Of a stretch of 15,503 nucleotides of DNA, positions 1 to 9,100 are shown in pieces. Position numbers and translations under genes: made by a program. The notes below the pieces were generated by a model. It had not been told where the DNA came from, did no database searches, and worked only from the letters and a program-made list of their open reading frames with translations. Within the stretch, counting starts at the first letter, position 1, and the number at the start of each line of letters is the position of its first letter. Origin of the DNA: Euryarchaeota archaeon UBA250 (GTDB lineage: Archaea > Thermoplasmatota > Poseidoniia > Poseidoniales > Thalassarchaeaceae); assembly GCA_002504845.1 (NCBI GenBank), contig DATW01000005.1:1-15503 (forward strand). The letters run 5' to 3'.

Positions 1-1433
1 CTGATGAATGTAGAATTGAATTGTATCTGAGCGGAGAAGTTGATTTGTACAACATTCAGTCTCTTGAGACGCTGACTCTCGCGATGAATGTTTCAAATAT
101 CTCTCGTGCTACCTATACAATAAATGCGCCTTACGTAGAAGGGATGAGGCTGTCTCTGTTTGAAGAATGTGAGGGGCGTGACCTGCTTAATGGGGGTTCG
201 CCTACACCTATCAGAGGCTCGTGCATAGGGGATGGTTCTTCTTCAGTGGTGACGAATTACAATGATCTGGGGGGCCTCACTCTACAAATCGAGCCAGATC
301 GGCCGAATGCGTATTGGCCTTCTGGAGAAGATCTATTCTTTGATCTCACAACCATTCCTCCTCCCGTAGACGATCCTCCTTCATGGACGTTAGAGGCGCC
401 TGAAAACGGTACATTGTGGGTCTACGGTATAGTTGAAGGAGAGGTTTTTGATCCCAATGTGGTAATCGAAGATTGGGATGAAATCGCTGGATGGTTTATC
501 GATGATATGGCCGTTTCGAAACTAAACATAAATTGCTACAACGACGAAGACATGGAATCCAATCTATTTGGAGAAGACAGGACGATACGAGCAACTATCC
601 CGGATGATACGGGGCAATTCGAATTCAGCTGTTCAGCCGTCGATCTCTCCGGCCAGCAATCAGCGGAGAGGAGCTTTATGGCGACGAGTGGATTCACAGT
701 GAGCAGTAATTCGTCAGAGGATCCCCCAGCTATCCATGAGACGGTGGATATGGAATTCTATGGTGTTCAACTTCCGATTACAGATAACGGAGTTACACAA
801 CAGATCATTCTGGAAATAGGTCTGAGCCAAAATAATGAGGAACCCGTATACTATGAAAACGCGATCGTTCTACAGAATGGAGAACAACAGATATTCAGTG
901 AATCTTCCCTGAATTTAATTCCTGGCGCTGTTGATGTCTGGTTCAAGATAAGTGGCGATGGAATCCAAGAACGTGTTGAGAAGAGCAGTTTGATATTGCA
1001 AAAAATTGGCGACCCCCCGATCATTTCAATCTTGAATAGCGAGTGGGTAGGTACCACATGGAGCATGAATGGAATGTTCGGAGAACCGGATGGGGAGGAT
1101 GTGTCATTCAGCATGCTGATTGATGGCAATAATTTGGGGAATGTCGATGCATTGGGCAACTCTTGGTCGGTAGGACCCATCGACTTTGCACTCTTCGATC
1201 CGGGGGAGCATACCGTTACAGTACGTGTCTGTGATGCCTCAGGGATGTGTTCATCTGCTGATCGGAGCTTGAACTCAACGGAAGCGTTGGAAGCGCCCAG
1301 AGGAACAGAGCCACCGCCCAAGGCCGACCAAAATGATGCAGAAGGCCTCCTGCCATTCCCAGGATCATCGTCCATGATTGGAATTCTTGCTGCTGCATTC
1401 ATGTATAGAAGGGGAGCCCGCAGGGCATCATGA
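1..1433 (+). CDS. Secreted Ig-like surface protein, 5'-truncated, with short C-terminal sorting/anchor tail
   Basis: The reading frame is open from base 3, so the gene begins outside the window. About 476 C-terminal residues are visible, and the TTG at base 21 is not a credible start. The visible part is acidic, rich in Asn, Ser and beta-prone stretches, with scattered Cys. At least two Ig/PKD-like beta-sandwich segments can be suspected: one after the Pro-rich linker PPPVDDPP at about 1071-1100... of the preceding unit (bases ~369-700), and one starting at DPPIISIL (bases ~1011-1280) and ending in a GEHTVTVRVCD strand. After a charged, Pro-rich linker the protein ends in LLPFPG, a short hydrophobic stretch of about 12 residues and an Arg-rich end (RRGARR). 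That is the layout of archaeosortase-type tails such as PGF-CTERM, but it is not an exact match. Probable role: cell-surface protein; ligand or enzymatic activity unknown. Its TGA overlaps the next gene's ATG, suggesting translational coupling. Confidence 0.75.
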   Translation, partial: DECRIELYLSGEVDLYNIQSLETLTLAMNVSNISRATYTINAPYVEGMRLSLFEECEGRDLLNGGSPTPIRGSCIGDGSSSVVTNYNDLGGLTLQIEPDRPNAYWPSGEDLFFDLTTIPPPVDDPPSWTLEAPENGTLWVYGIVEGEVFDPNVVIEDWDEIAGWFIDDMAVSKLNINCYNDEDMESNLFGEDRTIRATIPDDTGQFEFSCSAVDLSGQQSAERSFMATSGFTVSSNSSEDPPAIHETVDMEFYGVQLPITDNGVTQQIILEIGLSQNNEEPVYYENAIVLQNGEQQIFSESSLNLIPGAVDVWFKISGDGIQERVEKSSLILQKIGDPPIISILNSEWVGTTWSMNGMFGEPDGEDVSFSMLIDGNNLGNVDALGNSWSVGPIDFALFDPGEHTVTVRVCDASGMCSSADRSLNSTEALEAPRGTEPPPKADQNDAEGLLPFPGSSSMIGILAAAFMYRRGARRAS

Positions 1434-2077
1434 CAGTGAAGGGGCGAGTCGTGTCGCTATCCCATGTTGGCGGCTTACTTGCAGAATTCGAAGATAAGGC
1501 GCCTGGTCTGGGCTGGGAGGTTCGTATCGAAGGAGGCCGTACGATAGGCAGGGTTGATTCCGTTATTGGAGGCATAGAAAATGCACTGGTACATGTTTCT
1601 CTGTCTGAGAAAATAGATTCATCATCCGCAATAGGCGCCCCTATCGAAATCGGAAGAAGAAGCCGAAATGATAACAGGAAGAATAGGAATGTGTCGAAAG
1701 GAGGGGCACAGAGGAGGGATCGGCCGAGATCAAGGAATACGGGGAAAGAGAGATTCGGAGATAGGAAGCCACGTAAAACCAACAGTGGAAAGATGTTGCC
1801 TACATGGGTCTGCTCAGCATGTAGAAGTATGAATTCTAGAACTTCAAAATGTTCGAAATGTGGAAGTCCTCGACCGCATAAGAATCCGGGTTCTGGGGCT
1901 ACTCCGCGAAATCATTCAGACAGGGGGAAGAGACGCGGGGATGCAAGTGGACATCGTCCCAGAAGTGGCTCCATGCAACGCAATAATAGAGGCAATAATG
2001 CTCGTAATCGAAGCGATAGAAGCAGAAAAGAGGATCATGGTAGCAGAAGGGGCCGTACTAATCGGAGACCAAGATGA
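1430..2077 (+). CDS. gar1: Gar1-like H/ACA RNP protein with Arg/Gly-rich tail and RanBP2-type zinc finger
   Basis: A 215-residue, strongly basic protein. Residues 1-74 align by eye with archaeal Gar1, the small beta-barrel subunit of the H/ACA pseudouridylation complex: GRVVSL near the start, then a GGLL strand, a G-W-x-V-x-I turn, TIGRVDSVIGG (compare the VGxVxDVFGP block of Pyrococcus Gar1) and a closing IGAPIEI strand. Residues 75-120 and 146-215 are low-complexity Arg/Ser/Gly/Asn. Between them, residues 126-144 form a RanBP2-type zinc finger: W126, C128, C131, N135, C141, C144 (W-x-C-x2-C-x3-N-x5-C-x2-C; the usual gap after Asn is six, here five). These fingers often bind single-stranded RNA in eukaryotes. 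The start ATG overlaps the upstream stop, with a GGGG-rich site about 15 bases upstream. Simple archaeal Gar1 is about 70-100 residues, so the tail is unusual. The Gar1 assignment is from pattern only; another RNA-binding small beta-barrel is the alternative. Confidence 0.75.
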   Translation: MTVKGRVVSLSHVGGLLAEFEDKAPGLGWEVRIEGGRTIGRVDSVIGGIENALVHVSLSEKIDSSSAIGAPIEIGRRSRNDNRKNRNVSKGGAQRRDRPRSRNTGKERFGDRKPRKTNSGKMLPTWVCSACRSMNSRTSKCSKCGSPRPHKNPGSGATPRNHSDRGKRRGDASGHRPRSGSMQRNNRGNNARNRSDRSRKEDHGSRRGRTNRRPR

Positions 2078-2081
2078 ATAG

Positions 2082-2095
2082 GAGGATTCATCCTC
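2082..2095 (+). promoter_or_regulatory. Small hairpin covering the only Shine-Dalgarno-like site before the TPR gene
   Basis: GAGGA, loop TTCA, TCCTC forms a perfect 5-bp stem five bases after the gar1-like stop codon. Its left arm contains most of GGAGG (2081-2085), the only good ribosome binding site ahead of the downstream gene. That site lies 19 bases before the GTG at 2105 and 31 before the ATG at 2117, farther than usual. It could mask the site, act on the upstream 3' end, or be chance. Confidence 0.3.
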
Positions 2096-2104
2096 GATGC
2101 CCCT

Positions 2105-3100
2105 GTGCCTCGCTCGATGAGTGAGCCTGAGGATGTTCTCGGAAGTATTCGTGAGACTCTGAAAGAAGAAGGTCGAGAAGCGGCCATTGAAGCTATTGAA
2201 GCTGCTCTGAAGGATCATCCTGAAGATGGCTTATTGTGGCTTGAGGCTGCAGATTTGCACCTCCCTCCGAGAAGTAGGGGTAGGCCAATAGATCCTGATC
2301 TCTCGCAATGTGCCAATGCAGTCAGATGTCTTCGTTCAGCGGTTTCATTCAATCCTGATCTAGAAGAAGCATGGGCTCTTGGAGGCCTTATTCTTGTCGA
2401 TCACCTAGGTATGATGGAGGATGCGCTAGAGTGGTGGGAGGAATATCGCGTTCTAAAACCAGAATCTCCTGCTCCAATGATTGAGCAAGTGGCAATTCTT
2501 GCAAGATATGGAGAATACGCTGCAGCATCCAGAATAATGGATTTGATTGTGAATCTAGATCAGGATACGCTGACTAAATCTCAGAAACGTAGGACTGCAG
2601 ATGTGGGGAGGAGTTTGAAAGACGCGCTTAGACTCAGACAGAAGGACGTCTTTAGACCTCAAGATCCGAATCACCCACGTTGGGAGAAGATTGAGAGGTA
2701 TCGAAATCAGAAACCAGTATCTCAGACATACTTTCTATTCTTCATGATTGCACCACTTGTATTCGTACTCGGATTCATTGCTTCCGCTGCTCTTGCCCCA
2801 TATGGTGCCAAGGGCCAAGTGGCCACATTCCTGGTCATCCTAACTGCATTCTTTACGATGACTCGCATGTCTGAGCCTCTTTTCAGATGGATGAACAGGA
2901 ATGCGACAGATTTGGATCGCGCACTGGATATAGAAATGGCCTCCGGCAAGGTGTGCATACCTGAGAATATCAGAGAAGGCAGACTTCACAAATCGATGTT
3001 GAAATACAGGCCACCGGCATGGATAGAACGTCATAGCAGAATCGTTGCCGAGGGGCAGCGCGTACAGCGCCGCTGGGCCACGGGTTTCACTCCTCAGTGA
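2105..3100 (+). CDS. TPR-like protein with two C-terminal-half membrane segments
   Basis: 331 residues from GTG at 2105; an in-frame ATG at 2117 (MSEPED...) is an equally possible start because neither has a well-spaced ribosome binding site. Residues 7-150 are helical and TPR-like: an amphipathic helix pair around REAAIEAIEAALKDHPEDGLLW, then AVRCLRSAVSFNPDLEEAW and a third pair with LEWWEEYRVLKPESP, with the small and Pro residues typical of TPR units. Residues 208-231 (starting TYFLFFMIAPLVF) and about 238-252 (ATFLVILTAFF) are two membrane segments separated by a short loop. The basic linker before them and the basic C-terminal tail (residues 255-331) suggest both ends are cytoplasmic. 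No catalytic motif is seen. It probably scaffolds a membrane-associated complex; partner unknown. It follows the gar1-like gene by 27 bases and converges on the giant surface gene. Confidence 0.7.
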   Translation: MPRSMSEPEDVLGSIRETLKEEGREAAIEAIEAALKDHPEDGLLWLEAADLHLPPRSRGRPIDPDLSQCANAVRCLRSAVSFNPDLEEAWALGGLILVDHLGMMEDALEWWEEYRVLKPESPAPMIEQVAILARYGEYAAASRIMDLIVNLDQDTLTKSQKRRTADVGRSLKDALRLRQKDVFRPQDPNHPRWEKIERYRNQKPVSQTYFLFFMIAPLVFVLGFIASAALAPYGAKGQVATFLVILTAFFTMTRMSEPLFRWMNRNATDLDRALDIEMASGKVCIPENIREGRLHKSMLKYRPPAWIERHSRIVAEGQRVQRRWATGFTPQ

Positions 3101-3102
3101 AA
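3085..3102. terminator. Hairpin between converging genes, candidate 3' end signal
   Basis: TTTCACT, loop CCTC, AGTGAAA is a perfect 7-bp stem containing the TGA of the TPR gene (3098-3100), extendable by G-U pairs. On the + strand it is followed after about 11 bases by a pyrimidine-rich run (CTTCTTTTCT, 3113-3122). On the - strand it lies just past the giant gene's stop, with no T-run after it. Archaeal termination depends more on T-runs than hairpins, so its function is uncertain. Confidence 0.35.
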
Positions 3103-3110
3103 TTATCCAG

Positions 3111-6100
3111 CTACTTCTTTTCTAGATTGGCGTAATAGTCCTGGGCGTACTGCCGGGCATAGTCTTCAGGGTATCCTTGGCCGACCATCTGCTGCACGTA
3201 GGCTTCGACTGGATCCATGTCCTCCACTCCTTGGAACGACCTTATTTCGTCACTCACTGCAGAGGAGCCTCTGCCCCTCATTGAAAGGGTGACTCCTGCT
3301 ATGGCAAGGACAAGGAGAAGGGCCCCTACAATCGGAATTATCAATCCGAGGCCCTGACCTTCGGTGTCGCATCCATCAGCAGATGGGTCCCTTTCGCATG
3401 GGTCGCTGCTTCTCTTGAGCAGATAGATGTCTTCGCTAGAGGTGGTTGTATACCTCACGCCATCGCCTTCTATGATTCGAATGTAAACCGTAGATAATAC
3501 TCCATCCGTTTCAGAATAGAGATCAGAGATATCTAGCGTGATAGAGAATGAAGCCCCATCACCGAGCAATCCTGTCTCGTTATACTTGCCGATTGCCTTC
3601 TGAGTGTTTTTCGGAGTCGGCGATAGATCCAAAGTGACTGCGTCGAGCGCCACTTGTATCCTCACATCCGAGTTCTCGGCGCCTGAAACAACCGTGCCGC
3701 TAATCGTGACTCGGTCTTCAGTCTGGGAGTCGTTTGGCTTCGGAGAGCTGAAAGATACCACTGGAGGATCGTCTCCGTAGTCTTCGCCCACCACTACGAA
3801 GTACATTCTTGCCTTCGATGAGTCTTTGCCTGCCTTATCATAAACGATGAGTTCCAGACGGATCTGATTCTCTAAGACACCATCACTCGTCACATTACGG
3901 AACGTGTAGGTAAATGCATCTCCTCCTGCCGAGGCCGGAACTTCGAACAGATGCCCCTCTAAGCTTGGCTGAGAGGTTACAGGATAGTCAAAGTAAACGC
4001 GCCACGAGTACATCTGGATGCCTGTCTCGCCCTCAGGAGCATCTGGGTCGATACTGTCAGCACCTGTGAATGACAGGGATATATCGCCTGTGGGAGTCAG
4101 TCTGACTCGATAGACGTCCCACTCGACCCCTCCAACAGTCTTCGTTCCATCGCTAGTGACGAACTCGTCTGTGAGATCATCCTGAACCATCGAAAAAGAT
4201 GCAGTTGGATCTTCTTCGTCCGCCAATGTATCATTTGTGATTAAACGAACATAGGTCATCCTGGTATGGCCCTCTGCATCGTGCAAATACAGAGTTAGCA
4301 GCCATTCAGCACCTAGGAAACACCCTGTGGATGACAATGTGTCCTCAACACAGAATGAACCGAGTGTGGGGAGATCTGCGGATGTCTGGGAAACCCAAGA
4401 ATACTCGCCCGGATCTACAATCTCATTGTCCCATCCCGTTACTGAGTCTTCGCCGCCTGGCTCCAGAGTCCAATCGGCTATCAGACCACTCTGCTCAGAC
4501 ACATAGCTAAACTGAAGTTGAGAATTTGACTTGATGTAGACTGTATTGTATGCCTTGGTCACGGTATTGATTGAAGGTGCTTCACCATTTATCGTTAGGT
4601 CGAACGTATCACCGGCAATTCCGAAATCAACAGGATACGGCGTTACGCTGTAACCGAGCATGTTGGAAAGGAGGGGCATTGACTCACTGCCATATGGTTC
4701 TGAGAAACTTGGATTTTCAACATCCATGGTCGTAACAATCATGCCTCCATTGCCTCTGTTGCAAAGACTTAGCAAGGATTGTGAGCCGTACTCGACACTT
4801 CCAAGAAGGCTGTGGAATGTTCCCAAAGGATCGGAAATCCTGCCTCCGCATGCAGATGGAACCTGATTGGGTTGGACTTGCGATATATCCAATCCCGATC
4901 TTGCCACATACTGACCGGCATGGACTGATTGCAAGTAGCTCAGTTCGATATTGGAAAGGAGGGGGTGATAGCGATCGATGACTCTAACGTCTTCGTAATC
5001 GAATCTGATCGTCGAGTTCGAAGGGTCCCTCTCCTGAATATCCATTCCGAAGGGGAGATTGTCTGGGACGTAATCGTTCCTGTATGGGCCCAAATGAACC
5101 TGCAAAGTGCCTCCATTGACCATGAAGTCGTCCAGGACGTCATTTGTTGAAAGTCCGTCTCCGCGCAACTCATTCAATTTCTGATAGTATTCGCCGTACT
5201 CAGCGTTGTAATCAGTTTGCCATGGAAGGAGTATCTTATCATACACTCCAGCCCAGTCCTGCGTAACATAGTCTTCCCACTCATTCGTTCGGAACTGCGT
5301 GTACACCATGCCCATGGCCTCTAGATCTGACTTGACCCTCTGAAGGCGATTCTGATCTGTTGGGTTGGATAAGATGGCTACATCAATATGGTCCATGAAG
5401 GCGATCTCAAAGAATCGTACATTGCCGTTGTCGCTATCATCGCTAACAAGTTTAGCTGCCCAACTTAGATTGTACTTCCTGCTGTCCTCCCATGCGTTGA
5501 ACATCCCGCTGGAGCCTATTTCGACGTTGGACCCTACAGACCAGTTAGCGAATGTGCGCTGATGGGGGACCAAGTCGAAGGGGCCATTATCTGAGTTTGC
5601 TTGCCATACCGTCTGGCCGGTCGTCGTATCTACGACGGTCATTGTAACCTCGTAGACCCCTTCAATCACACCATTGAGTATGGGAAGCGAGTAGGTATGT
5701 GCCGATGTCGAGCTTATCGGGTAGACGCATTCGTAAGTAACATCGCCCACACAATCAAGCACGTTAGGTTGCAAGAGCGTTATCTCAGCACTATCAATAC
5801 TGAATTGAACTTTGGAGAAGTTATTCGAGGGATTGACCTCTTCAGCCAAATACCACTTCTGAGTGGGGTCATTGTTGTCGAATATCGTCCTAACATCAAT
5901 TCGATACAATCCAGAATCGAAGTCATGTGTACCCAACGATACGGTCATCCCCTCTTGGGAGTCGAGTCCGTTCACTGGCACCGAGTAATTCCCATCATCT
6001 TCGAATGTGAATTCCTCAAATCTGATATTGTCGATGGCGAATCCGGCCAGTCCGGCATTTCCATTGACGCCATCCCCATTGGATGTGAATCTCCATGTGA

Positions 6101-9100
6101 GTGTGACCTCGGCATCGGCCAGAGACGTACATTCATCTCTCCACTCTTGTGGCTCTTCAGATGTGCGATTCTGTATCACGATATGCGTCAGATCCAGAAC
6201 CACTGACTTCACTATTGACTCTGAATCGAACCAAACGATGTAATTGCCCTGGTCATTCCTGTCTCCGAAATACTCGGCTTCGTCGTAGTTGCCGTCGTTA
6301 TCGAAGTCTTCACAGGCATGGAAGTTTGGATCTTCAGGATTTGTGCGCTGGACCCCATTTTCATTGAGATCAACCCATGAGCCGTAAGCTAGACCGGTGT
6401 ACGACTGTCCGCTCTTTGTCCAATCCACAGTAAGGGACGCTGAGTCACGAACTGCGAGGACATTACCGAATTGATCCTGGAGATAGTCTCCTTCTGCATA
6501 GTAGTCCCATGAGGCGTAAGTGTAATCTGAATCTGTCTGAGATACAGCAACTGGTCCTACTGTGAGCGTCTCATCCCAATTATCGCCGTATCCGATGTCC
6601 GGGTCTCCGAGCCAATATGCGAAATTCTTGAACACGCCCTGATTCTGAGGAAGCGCCTGGTTTGATGTCGTGGAGTCATCTAGCCTAGTGCCATTTTCCT
6701 TGCCCTCCTGGTCATTATCATCTGTCCATATTGGATTTATACCTGAGAAATCCTCGATAGCGGTGAGATCCGGTAACGCGTTGAATATCTCGGCTTCTGT
6801 GGTCCAATTCACTATCGTATTTCCGAAGTTCTGAACTCGGACATCAATCGGATACTCTGCAGAAGCATACCTTACCCCTGGTTCGAAATCAACGAATGGA
6901 TCTGCTGCGAGTCCGGGGTCGTATAGATTTCTAACGAGGGTCTGGAATTTCAATGCGTCATTAATGGGGTCCTGATCGACGAATCCATTGAAGTTAGACA
7001 GCGTGGTGCTGATGTAGTACGTCTTGTTGTCGATAAAGTCCGCAGAAAGGGAGATTTCCCTTTGCTCGCCTGCAGCAAGTGGCTGGAAGCTGACTTGTTG
7101 CGAGATAGACTGCTCTTCTCCGAAAGCAGTGTTTCTCTTCCTGACAGTTATGTTGTCAAATGCGAAACCGTCGAATCCTGAATCATAGGATGTGTCGACA
7201 GTACCTACAGAGCCTACCAACCCGCTCCTGAAGCGGAATCTGAGATCGATGACTTCTCCAGCATAGGGCGTAAGGTCGATTGATTCTAGTGTGTTGGTTG
7301 AATTGTCCTCGGACCCACCCTCCGTGTAGTTGGTCCACTCAGTGAGGTAATATGGATAAATTGCGAAGTTCTTGATCTCAAGTTCGGGGTCCTGGTTCAA
7401 CGCTAAGAGGTTGAAGTATCGATCTTGATCGTATCCGCCTTGGAACCACACGCGTTCCCATCCCCTTCCTTCTGAGAAAGCTTCTATCCCGCACGAGTCC
7501 TCATACAGCCAGCGTTCTTGGACTACATACGGTTCAGAGAGGAACAAGTTAGTGTATGCAACACTACAAAGGATCGATACGTCCAAGAAAGCAGCATCTG
7601 ATCCCGTGAGATCCACGTTTTGTAGTATGAAAGCCTCATCCATGTTGTTGAAGTATCCTGAGTTGTTCTCATCAGTTCCATTGTAGTCCAGACCCGCCCA
7701 CATGTAGTTGGTTGGATTGTGATCCGCCTCGTAAGTTGAAACGTTCTCGGTTAGTGCAGTGGAGTTTCTCTCCTCATGCCATGATGTCCCTGGAGAGAAG
7801 TCGGACGTGTATGATACCCCAGTCCATGTGCAAGAGGCACAGTTGGAAGACTCGGTGGTTCCATCGAAATCATTTGAGTAGACTACTGTATCGACTCCGC
7901 CCGTGACCTCCTTTACTGCGAGGTCTAGATCGACAGACCCGCTTACAGGATTGAGTCCAGTATTCATCAGAGTGACATTCACAAATCTTGTCCCCTCGCC
8001 TAACTGTGCTGAACCAGTTGCTGGGTCAGTAGAGGCAGGTGCGATTGTCAAGCCGTCGATCGCAACGTCTTGATTGTCCAATGTTAGTACCGAAAGGAAG
8101 TCTCCTGCACCTGGCCACCCCAAGGTATCCATCCACATGGCTCCGCTTGAGAAACGATAGGAATAGTCGCGCTGACCGATGATTATCTCCAGTGCTGAGG
8201 ATCCGTCCCCGTCATCTTTGAGTTGTGCTGGTACTGCCACGGTAGGTCTTCTTCCAACATCAAAAGATATGGGCGACAGGTAACCCGTGCCCTGGGCGTC
8301 TGAGAGAATGATCTCTACACTGTTAAGTTCCCTCAGATTCTCGACTGTGGTGTAAGTCTGATTCTTGGATGTCGAATCTTGCAGTCTAGTCAAGGTCAAT
8401 TCAGTTGGAACGAAGAAGTCCATATTATCATCTCCATTCACGTCCGCTATAGTAATCGAAGCGCCCTTGTAATTTCCAAGATTGATGTAATTCCGGGTAT
8501 CCCAATTTGAGTTTACTCCGCTCCTGGTTGCATAGCTTACTCTCCCCTCTATCCCGTCTACTGCGGCGACCATGTCGATTATTCCATCTCCATCAGTGTC
8601 TTCTACGTCGATCTGAAGTTCATATCCGTGCTCTGCGTCAAGTGTGAAGTCATGGACTGCTGCTGCTGCGGAGCCTCCGACATTGGGGTCGGCATAAAGC
8701 CCCGTTACGCAGTCAAACTCAATCACCGTCATGTTATCGTAGTTGCCAACAGAGTATCCCGCACCGGGGTTGTACCTAGGCGTTCGGAGAACCCAAAGGT
8801 CCAGGTCCTCGCACTCGCCAGGGAGTGTCTGCCCGGTGAATGGGTCCTCGGCTAGATCCTCGCCCCATTGACCTAGTTCTATGTAGCTATAATGCCCATA
8901 CGTGGGGGCTGGCACCAATATGGTCTGATCTGCCTGTGGCCCTGGATCTGGGCCCTTGAAGACCTCGAGATATGTCTGTCCGCCATCGGGCGTCATTGTT
9001 GCCAGTATGATGTCGTCGTCGCCATCATCATCGATATCCCCTACATCCATGCCTTGGCTGAATGGATGGGATGGAATCTCGATGATATCTCGGCTCCATT

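Noticed and set aside
851..1402. 183-codon open frame on the - strand
   Set aside because: Antisense to the Ig-like C-terminal half of the first gene; no motif.
5601..6206. 201-codon open frame on the + strand
   Set aside because: Antisense to the second MAM-like module of the giant gene; composition is Arg/Cys/His-rich as expected of a shadow frame.
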